A stretch of 59,845 bases of DNA, taken from contig CAJQRF010000035.1 of NCBI GenBank assembly GCA_905612235.1, positions 1 to 59,845 of the forward strand. The letters are read 5' to 3'. The notes beneath the pieces are model-generated. The model did not search any database, was not told where the DNA came from, and saw nothing but the letters and a program-made list of their open reading frames with translations. Position numbers and translations under genes: made by a program. Shown piece by piece: positions 8,329 to 18,287 of the stretch. Each line of letters opens with the position of its first letter. The first letter of the stretch is position 1. This DNA is from an uncultured Pelagibacteraceae bacterium. GTDB lineage: Bacteria; Pseudomonadota; Alphaproteobacteria; Pelagibacterales; Pelagibacteraceae.

Positions 8329-10975
8329 ATGCAAAATTCAAATTACAACCACAATAAAATAGAAGAAAAGATATATAAATATTGGGAAAAAAATAAATTT
8401 TTTCAACCAAAGAAGAATAAAAAAAAACACTTTTCTATAGTTATACCTCCTCCTAACGTTACTGGAAGTTTACATATGGGTCATGCCCTGAATAGTTCTT
8501 TGCAAGATTTGCTTGTTAGATTTTATAGAATGAACGACCATGAAACCTTATGGCAACCCGGCACTGACCACGCCGGTATTGCTACGCAAGCTGTTGTTGA
8601 AAGGCAGTTATTAAAAAAAAACATTAAAAGAAATCAACTAGGTAGAGAAAAATTTATTAAAGAAGTATGGAAGTGGAAAAAAAAGTCTGGAGACAAAATA
8701 ATAACACAACTTAAAAAGTTAGGATGTTCATGTGATTGGTCAAGAAATAGATTTACTATGGATGATGATTTGTCAAAAGCAGTTACAAAAACATTTGTTC
8801 AGCTATTTAAAGAAAAATTAATATATAAAGATACAAAGTTAGTTAATTGGGACACAAAATTAGAAACAGCAATATCAGATCTTGAGGTTGAACAAAGGGA
8901 AGTTCAATCAAATATATATTATATAAAATATAAAATACTTCGAGAAAATGAATTTATCACAATAGCTACTACTAGACCTGAAACTTTAATTGGTGATGTT
9001 GCTGTAGCTGTAAATCCTAAAGATTCAAGATATGAAAATTTAATAGGTAAAATTGCTATAGTTCCTATTATTGATAGAGAAGTAAAAATAATATCAGATA
9101 ATTATGTGTCAATAGAACAAGGTTCAGGAGCATTAAAGGTTACCCCGGCTCATGATTTTAACGACTTTGATATTGGAAAAAGGCACAATTTAGATCCTAT
9201 AAATATTTTTGAAAAAAATGGAAAATTAAATAAAAATGCTCCCAAGCAATATATTGGTTTAGATAGATTTGATGCAAGAAATGAAATCATTAAAGATCTT
9301 AAGGAAATAGGTGCTTTAGAAAAAATCGAAAACGTAAAAAATGTTGTTCCTTACGGCGACAGATCTAATTCAATAATTGAACCATTATTAACTGAACAAT
9401 GGTTTGCTGACGCAAAATTTTTATCTAAAAAAGCAATTACCAATGTAAAAAATAAAAAAACAAATTTTTTTCCAAGCAACTGGTCAAAAACATATTTTCA
9501 GTGGATGAATAATATTGAACCTTGGTGCATCTCTAGACAGTTGTGGTGGGGACATAGGATTCCAGCTTGGTATACTAAAGACAAAAAAGTATTTGTAGCA
9601 GAAAGTGAATTGGAAGCAAAAAGTCAAGCTAGAAAATACTACAAAAAAAACGTGGAATTAAAAAGAGATGAAGATGTTTTGGATACTTGGTTTTCATCTG
9701 CACTTTGGCCCTTTGCTACTTTTGGCTGGCCAAAAAAAACTTATGAATTAAAAAGATTTTATCCTACTTCTATCCTTGTAACAGGATTTGATATTATCTT
9801 CTTTTGGGTTGCCAGAATGATGATGATGGGAAACCATCTTTTAAAAAAAACTCCTTTTTCAAAAGTTTATGTTCATGCTTTAGTTAGAGATGAAAAAGGG
9901 CAAAAAATGTCTAAATCAAAAGGTAATGTAATAGATCCTTTAAACTTAATAGACAAATATGGAGCTGACTCTTTAAGATTTACTTTAATATCTATGGCTG
10001 CACCAGGCAGAGACGTTAAACTCTCTGAGGATCGGATCAAAGGGTACAGAAACTTTTTAAATAAAATTTGGAACTCAAATAAATTTTCTCAATTAAATAA
10101 ATGTAAATTTAACAAAAAATTTAAAATTAAAAGTGCAAAACTTGATTTTAATAAATGGATATACTTTGAATTAGTTAAAACGCAAATTTTAGCAAAAAAA
10201 CATATCGCTAATTATAGATTTGATGAAGCGGCCAAAATAATTTATCAATTTGTTTGGCATTATTATTGTGATTGGTATTTAGAATTTTTAAAGCCAGTAT
10301 TTGATGCAAAAGAAAAAAAAAATCTAGCTGAAGTGCGTGCCTTTGCTTCTTATATACAGTCATATATTTTAGTAATGTTACATCCTTTCATCCCATTTTT
10401 TACAGAACATATTTGGTTAAATTTAAAATTAGATAAACACTATAAATCACCTCTTATGTATAAAAATTGGGATTTGACTTATAAACCCAATTTAAATTTC
10501 AAAAGAAGTTATCAAAAAATTGATTGGTTGATTAAATTAATTACCAATATTCGGTCAACAAAGGTAGATTTAGATGTGCCACCTGGATCATTTATTGATA
10601 TGTCTATTTGTGATCTTAGCAAGAATAAACAAGATATAATTTTTAAAAACCTAAACGTTTTTAGAAGAATTGCCAGAGTTATTAATGTACATTCATCTAA
10701 GATCACCAAAAAAAGGTGTTAATATTATAGTTGGTGTTGAAAGTGTTACCTTATTCTTTGATAAAGATGTTAATTTATCTGAGCAAATTTTAAAAATTTC
10801 CAATAAAATTAAAAATTTGGACAGTAAGGTTTTAATACTTGTTAAAAAATTAGAAAATAAATCATTTATAAAAAACGCACCGAAGAGTATTGTTCAAAAG
10901 GAAAAAAATTCATTAACACAATATAATACAGAGCTTAAGAAGTTAAATAGCATTTTTAATAGTATTAAAAATTAA
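8329..10975 (+). CDS. valS: Valyl-tRNA synthetase, interrupted by a frameshift near the C terminus
   Basis: This class I synthetase charges tRNA-Val and edits mischarged threonine. The HIGH-type motif HMGH is at residues 49-52 and KMSKS at 526-530; the editing domain (ATTRPETLIGD) is present. The first frame stops at 10722 (797 residues) after the anticodon-binding domain. The usual C-terminal coiled-coil arm continues in another frame to 10975. Removing one A from the A7 run at 10708-10714 restores a single frame of 881 residues, reading ITKKGVNIIVGVES across the junction. This is either a sequencing or assembly error, a true mutation, or slippage-rescued. Catalytic parts are complete. The 176 bases upstream hold a short G-rich patch (8246-8252) and no gene. 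Confidence 0.95.
10670..10975 (+). CDS. valS: C-terminal arm of ValRS in the shifted frame
   Basis: This reading frame overlaps the end of the main valS frame. It carries the family's C-terminal segment: a short beta strand region (VESVTLFFD), then a lysine-rich helical hairpin with the conserved pattern ENKSFIKNAPKSIVQKEK. In intact ValRS this coiled coil binds the tRNA elbow. The ATG at 10670 lies inside upstream coding sequence and its first residues (MPELLMYIHLRSPK) are out-of-frame noise, so it is not a real start. It should be read as part of valS rather than as a separate gene. Confidence 0.85.
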   Translation: MPELLMYIHLRSPKKGVNIIVGVESVTLFFDKDVNLSEQILKISNKIKNLDSKVLILVKKLENKSFIKNAPKSIVQKEKNSLTQYNTELKKLNSIFNSIKN

Positions 10976-11097
10976 ATATTTATCTAAAAATTAATTTATG
11001 AAGAAAATAGTAATTATTGATTATTGGTGCATAAAGACTTTAAATCTTGCTAGAGTTACAGAAGTTGAATAGTATATTAAATAGTATTAAAAATTAA
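10958..11097 (+). repeat. 18-base direct repeats flanking a possible gene remnant
   Basis: The 18-base word aatagtattaaaaattaa is present at 10958-10975, forming the last codons and stop of valS, and again at 11080-11097, ending 2 bases before the ilvD start. The two copies are 122 bases apart. The arrangement suggests a small duplication or insertion event at the valS/ilvD junction (inference). Confidence 0.6.
10998..11072 (+). pseudogene. Possible remnant of a HisH-like glutamine amidotransferase start
   Basis: A 24-codon frame reads MKKIVIIDYW, then CIKTLNLAR, and stops. HisH-type glutaminases begin with a pattern such as MKKIxIIDYGxGNIKSL. A small deletion in the DYGxGN part would give the present sequence. 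Nothing further of the gene remains before ilvD. The call rests on one short similarity and could be chance. It sits exactly between the 18-base direct repeats. Confidence 0.3.
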
Positions 11098-11099
11098 TT

Positions 11100-12815
11100 A
11101 TGAAATTTGATAAATCTAAATTACCCAGCAGGCATGTTTCTGTAGGTGTTAAAAGTGCTCCTCACAGATCGATGTATTACGCAATGGGTTTAAAAAAAGA
11201 AGATATTGAGAAACCTTTTGTTGGAGTGGCAACAACATGGAATGAAGCTGCGCCTTGTAATATAACTTTGTCGAGACAAGCTCAATCAGCCAAAAAAGGT
11301 GTTAAGTTAGCTGGAGGAACACCAAGAGAGTTTACAACTATTACTGTAACGGATGGTATTGCCATGGGCCATGCCGGCATGAAAGCCTCTTTAGTTAGCA
11401 GAGAAGTGATCGCTGATTCAGTTGAGCTTACTATGAGAGGTCACTGCTATGATGCTCTAGTTGGATTAGCTGGATGTGATAAGTCGTTACCTGGATTAAT
11501 GATGGTTATGATTCGATTAAACGTACCTTCAGTTTTTATTTATGGAGGGTCAATATTACCAGGAAATTTTAAAGGTAAAGATGTAACAATAGTTGATGTA
11601 TTTGAAGGTGTTGGAAAGTATTCTACTGGATCAATGTCCAAAAAAGATTTAGATGAATTAGAAACTTTAGCATGTCCATCAGCTGGATCTTGTGGAGGTC
11701 AATTTACAGCAAATACAATGGCGTGTGTTTCTGAAGCCATAGGATTAGCATTACCAGGTTCAGCCGGAACACCAGCAGTTTATGAAGAAAGAGATAAATT
11801 TGCTATTTCGAGTGGGGAGGCGGTAATGAATTTACTAAAGAATAATATAAGACCCAGAGATATTGTTACAAAAAAATCATTAGAAAATGCAGCTGTTATA
11901 GTTGCTGCTTCTGGCGGTTCAACAAATGCTGCCTTGCACTTACCAGCTATAGCTAACGAAGCTGGAATTGATTTTACTTTAGAAGATGTAACAAACATAT
12001 CTAAAAAAACACCATATATAGCTGATCTAAAACCGGGTGGAAAATTTGTTGCAAAAGATTTGTATGAAATTGGAGGTGTTCCAATTTTAATTAAATCTTT
12101 ATTAGACGGTGGTTTTTTACATGGAGACTGTTTAACAGTTACAGGCAAAACATTAGCTGAAAACCATAAGAATATAAAATTTCCAACTAATCAAAAAGTT
12201 ATTTACCCAACCTCAAAACCTTTAAGTCCCACTGGAGGATTTGCAGGCTTAAAAGGAAATTTAGCACCAGACGGAGCTATAGTTAAAATAGCTGGAATGA
12301 AAAGAAAAAATTTTGAGGGTAAAGCTAAATGTTTTGATAATGAGGTGGAGGCATTAAATGCTGTTCTTGATAAAAAAATTAAAACTGGAGATGTGGTTGT
12401 AATAAGATACGAAGGTCCTCGAGGAAGCCCCGGCATGCCTGAAATGTTATCAACGACGGGCGCTATATATGGACAAGGACTCGGTGAAGAAGTTGCTCTA
12501 ATTACTGATGGACGCTTCTCAGGAGGAACTCATGGTTTTTCTATAGGTCACGTTGGACCGGAGGCTGCTGTAGGCGGCCCCATAGGTCTATTGAAAGATG
12601 GCGATACAATCATAATAGACATAGAAAAAGGAATATTGAATGTTGATATATCTGAAGATGAGATGAAATTTCGAAAAGAAAAATGGAAACCAAAAGTTAC
12701 AGAATATACATCAGGAACTCTATGGAAATACTCTCAGTCAGTTGGCCCTGCATTTAAAGGTGCAGTTACTCACCCTGGTGGATTTAAAGAAAAAAAGTGC
12801 TACGCAGATATTTAA
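11100..12815 (+). CDS. ilvD: Dihydroxy-acid dehydratase
   Basis: This enzyme makes the 2-keto acids leading to valine, leucine and isoleucine by dehydrating dihydroxy acids in the cytoplasm. It has 571 residues, as expected for the IlvD/Edd family. Conserved parts include GCDKS with Cys126, [16 protein letters not shown] with Cys192 and Cys198 (iron-sulphur ligand region), and the C-terminal [11 protein letters not shown] segment. The upstream gap holds only the direct repeat and the small remnant, and no T-box or leader-peptide attenuator is visible. Confidence 0.97.
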   Translation: MKFDKSKLPSRHVSVGVKSAPHRSMYYAMGLKKEDIEKPFVGVATTWNEAAPCNITLSRQAQSAKKGVKLAGGTPREFTTITVTDGIAMGHAGMKASLVSREVIADSVELTMRGHCYDALVGLAGCDKSLPGLMMVMIRLNVPSVFIYGGSILPGNFKGKDVTIVDVFEGVGKYSTGSMSKKDLDELETLACPSAGSCGGQFTANTMACVSEAIGLALPGSAGTPAVYEERDKFAISSGEAVMNLLKNNIRPRDIVTKKSLENAAVIVAASGGSTNAALHLPAIANEAGIDFTLEDVTNISKKTPYIADLKPGGKFVAKDLYEIGGVPILIKSLLDGGFLHGDCLTVTGKTLAENHKNIKFPTNQKVIYPTSKPLSPTGGFAGLKGNLAPDGAIVKIAGMKRKNFEGKAKCFDNEVEALNAVLDKKIKTGDVVVIRYEGPRGSPGMPEMLSTTGAIYGQGLGEEVALITDGRFSGGTHGFSIGHVGPEAAVGGPIGLLKDGDTIIIDIEKGILNVDISEDEMKFRKEKWKPKVTEYTSGTLWKYSQSVGPAFKGAVTHPGGFKEKKCYADI

Positions 12816-12818
12816 AAA

Positions 12819-14021
12819 ATGAAAATTAGACCTATTATTTTATGTGGTGGGTCAGGTACAAGACTTTGGTCAAATTCAAAAATTAATCAACCAAAACAAT
12901 TTATTGATTTTGGAGGCTGGACCTTGTTTGAAAAAACAATTAGTAGAATAAAAAGCCCAATATATGATCATCCTATAATAAGCACCAACATAAAATATTT
13001 AAAGGAAATTAAAAAAATTTTAAAAATAAATAAGGTTAAAAAATATAAAATATTACTCGAACCATCTAAAAAAAATACTGCACCAGCAATTTTATCTTCA
13101 GCTTTATTGGACGACATACCAACTGACCAAGCATTAATTTTTTTCCCTGCAGATCATTTGATAGAAAATGAAATTTTTTTTAATAAAGTTGTAAAAAAAA
13201 ATACAAAAAATTTAAATGAAAATAACTTATTTTTATTTGGTATTAAACCAACTTCCCCATCAAGTGAATACGGATATTTGTTAACTAAAAAGATTAAAGG
13301 AAATCTCAATAAAGTAACAAAATTTATTGAAAAACCCATATCAACTAAAGCTAAAAAGATTATAAAAAATAATGGATATTGGAATTCAGGAATGTTTTTT
13401 GCAAGAAAAGATTCAATTATAAATAATTTTAAAAAACATCAATTAACTATGTATAATTATTGCCATAATTCTCTAATGAAATCTATTATTAAAAATAAAG
13501 TCTATTACTTAGATAAAACGTATTTTAATAAAGTTAAGGCTATTTCATTTGATTATGCAATTTTAGAAAAAGCAAAGCAAATTAATAGTATTAATTTAAG
13601 TATTTCCTGGTCTGATCTTGGAAGTTGGAGAGAAATATCTAAGATTTATTATAAAAATATTAAGAAATTTTATAGTAAAAAAAATGTAACAATTAGACCT
13701 TGGGGTAAATATGTTAATTTGTTTGGTGGTAAAAATTTTTTAGTAAAAGAATTAACAATAAACTCAAATTCCTCTATAAGTCTACAAAAACACTTTCACA
13801 GATCAGAACATTGGTTAATTACGAAAGGAAAACCTAAAATAACAGTCAATGAAAATAAATTTTTTAGCTCCATAAATACCTCTGTTTTCATTCCTACTGG
13901 CGCTAAACACCGTATTGAAAATTTTTATAAAACCCCAGTAAAAATTCTTGAAATTCAAACAGGTTTAATACTTAAAGAAAAAGACATTGTAAGATTTAAA
14001 GATATTTATAATAGAAGTTAA
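12819..14021 (+). CDS. manC: Mannose-1-phosphate guanylyltransferase (ManC/CpsB type)
   Basis: This enzyme makes GDP-mannose, the donor for surface glycans. The nucleotidyltransferase domain has LCGGSGTRLW (residues about 8-17), FFPADHLI and FIEKP. A C-terminal cupin-like type II mannose-6-phosphate isomerase domain follows, with RPWGKYVNL and QKHFHRSEHWLITKG. At 400 residues it is shorter than many bifunctional homologues (about 470), so isomerase activity is uncertain. Start is 3 bases after ilvD. Its stop overlaps that of xthA on the other strand. Confidence 0.88.
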   Translation: MKIRPIILCGGSGTRLWSNSKINQPKQFIDFGGWTLFEKTISRIKSPIYDHPIISTNIKYLKEIKKILKINKVKKYKILLEPSKKNTAPAILSSALLDDIPTDQALIFFPADHLIENEIFFNKVVKKNTKNLNENNLFLFGIKPTSPSSEYGYLLTKKIKGNLNKVTKFIEKPISTKAKKIIKNNGYWNSGMFFARKDSIINNFKKHQLTMYNYCHNSLMKSIIKNKVYYLDKTYFNKVKAISFDYAILEKAKQINSINLSISWSDLGSWREISKIYYKNIKKFYSKKNVTIRPWGKYVNLFGGKNFLVKELTINSNSSISLQKHFHRSEHWLITKGKPKITVNENKFFSSINTSVFIPTGAKHRIENFYKTPVKILEIQTGLILKEKDIVRFKDIYNRS

Positions 14022-14794
14022 ATAAAAGTGCACTCTAGCGGCACATGATCAGAAGGTTTTATTCTACCTCTTTCTTTCTTATATATTTCAACTTTTTTAA
14101 CATGATTAATTAAAAAATTTGAAATTAAAAATAGATCTATTCTTAATCCGTTATTTTTTTGCCAAGATCCTTGGGTGTAATCCCAAAAAGTATAATTTTC
14201 TTCTTTCTTATTAAAATTTCTAAAAATATCGTTAAGTCCAAGATTTATAATTTCTCGGTATTTTTTTCTAATTTCAATTCTGAATAAGGCGTCATTTAAA
14301 TATTTTTCAGGTGTATGAACGTCTATTTCTTCAGGTATAATATTAAAATCACCTGCTATTATTAATAATTCATCATTTTTTTCTATTTTTTTAATATATT
14401 TAATTAATAAGTCTAACCATTTAATTTTATAAAAATATTTTTCAGTATCAACAGGATTACCATTTGGAACATATACATTTATTAAATTAACGTTCTTATT
14501 TTTTATTTTTATTTTGGTAGTTATTATTCTTGATTGTTTAATTTTATCTCCAGGCAAAGATGTATTTATTTCCTTAAGTCTTTTTTTTGAAATAATTGAA
14601 ACTCCATTATAACTTTTTTGCCCATGCACGTAAGAAAAATAGCCTAAATCTTTAAATTCACCATATGGAAAATTTTTTTCTTCAGTTTTAATTTCTTGCA
14701 AAAGTAGTATATCGGGTGAATTTTTGTTAATATATTTTTTGATATTTTCTATTCTAGCTCTTACTGAATTTACGTTCCATGAAATGATCTTCAT
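14018..14794 (-). CDS. xthA: Exodeoxyribonuclease III / AP endonuclease
   Basis: This is a base-excision-repair nuclease of the exonuclease-endonuclease-phosphatase fold, 258 residues from the preferred start. Catalytic motifs are LLQEIKTEE (metal-binding Glu), GDFNI and SDHVPLE. A frame upstream would add eight residues (MWSLFLIL), but the family starts MKIISWNVNS, so the ATG at 14794 is chosen. That ATG overlaps the erpA stop by one base (TAATG), which suggests translational coupling. Confidence 0.95.
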   Translation of the reverse strand: MKIISWNVNSVRARIENIKKYINKNSPDILLLQEIKTEEKNFPYGEFKDLGYFSYVHGQKSYNGVSIISKKRLKEINTSLPGDKIKQSRIITTKIKIKNKNVNLINVYVPNGNPVDTEKYFYKIKWLDLLIKYIKKIEKNDELLIIAGDFNIIPEEIDVHTPEKYLNDALFRIEIRKKYREIINLGLNDIFRNFNKKEENYTFWDYTQGSWQKNNGLRIDLFLISNFLINHVKKVEIYKKERGRIKPSDHVPLECTFI

Positions 14795-15111
14795 TAAAAT
14801 GAGAAAGAGACTCCACAACCACAGGAAGATTTAGTTTTAGGATTTGATATTTTAAATGAATTTCCAATTAATTCCTCAGAGAAGTCCACCTCTGAGCCTT
14901 TAAGCATATCTAAGGAAGATTTATCTATAACTATATTGTTATGTTTTAAATCTTCATCATTAGTAATGTTATCAAATGTAAAATCATATTTGAACCCAGA
15001 ACATCCTCCACCTTTTACAGCAATTCTAAAAAAAGTTCCTTTCGGCTTGTTTATTAAAAGCTGGCCTATTTTTTCCACAGCTTTATTACTAAAATTTATT
15101 TCTTTAATCAT
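14794..15111 (-). CDS. erpA: Iron-sulphur cluster insertion protein, A-type
   Basis: This is an A-type carrier that hands Fe-S clusters to target enzymes, 105 residues. The three conserved cysteines are at 37 (GGGCSGF) and 97/99 (SSCGCGVSF). ErpA is preferred over IscA because of the genome position next to xthA and dgt, which is the usual alphaproteobacterial arrangement, but the two are hard to separate by sequence. It is divergent from dgt across a 40-base gap. Confidence 0.9.
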   Translation of the reverse strand: MIKEINFSNKAVEKIGQLLINKPKGTFFRIAVKGGGCSGFKYDFTFDNITNDEDLKHNNIVIDKSSLDMLKGSEVDFSEELIGNSFKISNPKTKSSCGCGVSFSF

Positions 15112-15151
15112 TTTTATTATATTGTTGTAATATAAACCTCTTAATTAAGTT

Positions 15152-16297
15152 ATGCAAAAAAATTATAAAGAAAATCATCTTAAATCATACGCTGTAAAAT
15201 CTATTAATAGCAATGGTAGAATATTTCAAGAATTTGAAAATTCATTCAGAACTCCATATCAGCGAGATAGAGATAGAATAATTCATTCGTCATCATTCAG
15301 AAGACTTAAGCATAAAACCCAAGTTTTTGTTAACACTGAAGGAGATCATTACAGAACAAGATTGACACACTCAATGGAAGTAGCTCAAATTTCAAGGACA
15401 TTAGCAAGATCACTTGGCTTAAATGAAGATTTGTGTGAAACTTTGAGTTTGGCTCATGATATGGGCCACACTCCTTTTGGTCATGCTGGAGAAGATGTTT
15501 TAAGTGCATGCATGCGCTCATACGGTGGTTTTGACCATAATATACAAACTTTAAGAATTGTAACTATGCTAGAAAATAAGTACTACAAATTTAATGGTTT
15601 AAACTTAACTATCGAGACACTGGATGGTTTAATAAAGCATAACGGTCCTGTTAAAAACATATTACACCATGAAAAAATCTTAAAAAAAAATTTATTCAAA
15701 AACAAAATTATTTTTAATCGATTCCCATCATTAGAATCTCAAGTTGCTTCAATCTCTGATGACATAGCTTATAATAATCATGATTTAGAGGATGGTTTGA
15801 GAGCAGATTTATTTACAATTCAAGATATAAGTTCTATCCCTTATATTGCTAACATAATTAAAAAACATATGAAAAATTTGAAAAGATACAGAAGAGAAGT
15901 GATAATCAGTCAAATTGTAAGAGATTTAATTAATTTAATGGTAATGGATGTAATTGATACAACAAATAAAAATTTATTATTAATTAAACCTATATCAATT
16001 AATGATATCTATAATCAAAAAAAATGTGCAGTTGATTTTTCTTCAAAGATGAAAAAAACTGATAAACATATTAAGTTATTCTTAAAAGAAAACATGTACA
16101 ATCATAAAAAGGTAATTCTTAACACCAACAAAGGTAAAAAAGTATTAAGTGATTTATTTAAGCATTTAATTAAAAAACCTAAAAATTATATTAGAAGAGA
16201 TTTGTTTAAAAATGAGAAAAGTGAAAGAGTAGTAGCTGATTTTATAGCTGGCATGACTGATAGATTTGCAATTAACTTACATAAAAAAATAATATGA
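15152..16297 (+). CDS. dgt: Deoxyguanosinetriphosphate triphosphohydrolase-like protein
   Basis: This is an HD-domain dNTP triphosphohydrolase of the short alphaproteobacterial type, 381 residues. Metal ligands are visible as His73 (RLTHSMEV) and His102-Asp103 (AHDMGHTPFGHAGED), with the later acidic ligand in the SISDDIAYNNHD segment. It probably limits dNTP pools. It overlaps argS by 4 bases and leads a long plus-strand operon. Confidence 0.93.
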   Translation: MQKNYKENHLKSYAVKSINSNGRIFQEFENSFRTPYQRDRDRIIHSSSFRRLKHKTQVFVNTEGDHYRTRLTHSMEVAQISRTLARSLGLNEDLCETLSLAHDMGHTPFGHAGEDVLSACMRSYGGFDHNIQTLRIVTMLENKYYKFNGLNLTIETLDGLIKHNGPVKNILHHEKILKKNLFKNKIIFNRFPSLESQVASISDDIAYNNHDLEDGLRADLFTIQDISSIPYIANIIKKHMKNLKRYRREVIISQIVRDLINLMVMDVIDTTNKNLLLIKPISINDIYNQKKCAVDFSSKMKKTDKHIKLFLKENMYNHKKVILNTNKGKKVLSDLFKHLIKKPKNYIRRDLFKNEKSERVVADFIAGMTDRFAINLHKKII

Positions 16298-18015
16298 ATT
16301 TATTTATAGATTATCAAACTAAAATATTAAAACTTTTAAAAAAACTTGAATCAAAAGAAATAATAAAAATACCTAAAAAAATTAACAGTATTACAATTGA
16401 GCTTCCACCAAAAAACCAAGAAGCGCATATATCTTGCAATGCAGCGATGCTTTTAGCTAAAGAGAATAACCAAAAACCAATTGAAGTTGCCAAAATATTA
16501 GTCAAACACTTTACTAAAGATTTTAAGGAATTCAATTCAGTTGAAATAGCTGGTCCAGGATTTTTAAATATATCTTTTAATCAAAAATTCTGGAAAAATT
16601 ATTTAAACCAAGTAATTAAACTTAATACAAAATATGGCTCAAATAAATTAAAGAAAAAAAAATATAATATAGAGTTTGTATCAGCAAATCCTACTGGACC
16701 ATTACATGTTGGCCATTGCAGAGGTGCAGTTTTAGGCGATACACTTGCAAATATTTTTACTTTTAATGGAAACAATGTTACTAAAGAATATTATGTGAAT
16801 GATTATGGTGGACAAATTAAAATATTTGTTAATTCTGTTTATTATAGAATTTTGGAAATAATTAAAAATGAACCATTTCCTTCAAATCTTGAACTTTATC
16901 CAGGAGATTATATTATTGATATTGCAAAAGAAGTAATAAAAAGTAAATCAATTAAAGATTTTTCTAATCTTAAAAAAATATTTAATCTACTTTCAAAAAA
17001 ATCGATTTCATTATCGATGAAGATAATTGAAAATAATTTAAAAATGCTGGGTATTAAACATGATAACTTCGTTTATGAATCTAATTTGGTTAAAAATAAT
17101 CTTGTTAATAATGTTATTAAAAAATTAAAGGTTAAAAATTATGTATATAATGGTAAATTAGATGTTCCTAAGGGTGAGCAAACTAAAGAATGGAAACAAA
17201 GAGATCAATTATTATTTAGATCTAGTCTATTTGGCGACGATACAGATAGACCTTTACAAAAAATTGACGGTTCCTGGACTTACTTTGCCGGTGATATGGC
17301 GTATCATTCAAATAAAATTTCAAGAAAATTCGATATTTTAATTAATATATTAGGCGCTGATCACGCCGGTTATACAAAGCGAATAATTTCTGTAACTAAA
17401 GCTATTTCAAATAATAAAGTCGATTTAATCTGTAAGGTATCACAATTAGTAAAACTTTTTAAAAATGGCGAACCGTTTAAAATGTCCAAAAGAAAAGGAG
17501 ATTATATTACAATTGAAGATTTAATTAATGAAGTTGGTGCGGATGCGACAAGATTTATAATGCTAAACAGAAGCAACGATGTTGAGTTCGATTTTGATTT
17601 TAAGAAAGTTACAGAAAAATCAAAGGATAATCCAGTATTTTATGTTCAGTATGCCTATGCAAGAATAAATTCAGTTTTTAGATCACTCAAGGTTAATTTA
17701 AAAAGCAATTTAAAAATTAACAATGAAAAATATTTACTTAACAATCATGAATTAGAAATTTTAAAAAAGATTGCAGAATGGCCCAAATGTATTAATCTGT
17801 CTTTATCCAAACTTGAACCACATAGAATACCATTTTATCTTTACGAATTGGCAACACTATTTCATTCATACTGGACTCTAGGTAATGTTAATAAAGAATA
17901 TAGATTTATTAATGAAGAAAAAAATTTAACTAGATTGGCACTTTTGCAGGCAGTATCTATAGTTATTAAAAATGGCATGACTATTTTAGGCGTCTCAACC
18001 CCGGAAAAAATGTGA
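16294..18015 (+). CDS. argS: Arginyl-tRNA synthetase
   Basis: This class I synthetase charges tRNA-Arg, 573 residues. The N-terminal Add-1 domain is followed by SANPTGPLHVGHCRGA, with the HIGH-type motif HVGH at 138-141, and KMSK at 396-399 (KMSKRKGD). The C-terminal DALR anticodon-binding domain is present (YVQYAYARINSVFR). Start overlaps dgt and stop overlaps the next small gene, both by 4 bases. Confidence 0.97.
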   Translation: MNLFIDYQTKILKLLKKLESKEIIKIPKKINSITIELPPKNQEAHISCNAAMLLAKENNQKPIEVAKILVKHFTKDFKEFNSVEIAGPGFLNISFNQKFWKNYLNQVIKLNTKYGSNKLKKKKYNIEFVSANPTGPLHVGHCRGAVLGDTLANIFTFNGNNVTKEYYVNDYGGQIKIFVNSVYYRILEIIKNEPFPSNLELYPGDYIIDIAKEVIKSKSIKDFSNLKKIFNLLSKKSISLSMKIIENNLKMLGIKHDNFVYESNLVKNNLVNNVIKKLKVKNYVYNGKLDVPKGEQTKEWKQRDQLLFRSSLFGDDTDRPLQKIDGSWTYFAGDMAYHSNKISRKFDILINILGADHAGYTKRIISVTKAISNNKVDLICKVSQLVKLFKNGEPFKMSKRKGDYITIEDLINEVGADATRFIMLNRSNDVEFDFDFKKVTEKSKDNPVFYVQYAYARINSVFRSLKVNLKSNLKINNEKYLLNNHELEILKKIAEWPKCINLSLSKLEPHRIPFYLYELATLFHSYWTLGNVNKEYRFINEEKNLTRLALLQAVSIVIKNGMTILGVSTPEKM

Positions 18016-18287
18016 TGTTTTATAAAAAAAAAAATATTTTTTTTATAGTTATTATGTTTACTTTTTTTTTTCTTGTATCAAATTATTATTTTTCAGAAAA
18101 TAATGTTATTTATACTAACAAATCAAGATCTAATTACATAAATAATAGCACTAACGATATTAATAATTTACCAATACTAAAAAATAACACGTATGATTCT
18201 ATTTATTATATTAACGATTTAGATAATTTTAAAAAAAAAAGAAAGAAGAGATTTTGGGAAAGTCTAATTAGTAATTTTAATGAATAG
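18012..18287 (+). CDS. Small single-pass membrane protein at the SPOR-protein position
   Basis: This 91-residue protein has one hydrophobic segment (about residues 9-28), then an Asn-rich, low-complexity part, and a basic end (KKKRKKRFWESL). No domain is recognisable. In many alphaproteobacteria the gene between argS and nagZ encodes a membrane-anchored SPOR-domain protein that binds denuded peptidoglycan at the septum. Here only the membrane anchor and a linker appear to be left, which suggests loss of the SPOR domain (inference). Overlaps of 4 and 8 bases with its neighbours show that the frame is maintained. Confidence 0.7.
   Translation: MMFYKKKNIFFIVIMFTFFFLVSNYYFSENNVIYTNKSRSNYINNSTNDINNLPILKNNTYDSIYYINDLDNFKKKRKKRFWESLISNFNE

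Noticed and set aside
10976-11099. T-box, leader-peptide attenuator or riboswitch before ilvD
   Set aside because: The gap has no stem-loop series and no run of Val/Leu/Ile codons; the short frame there looks HisH-like instead.
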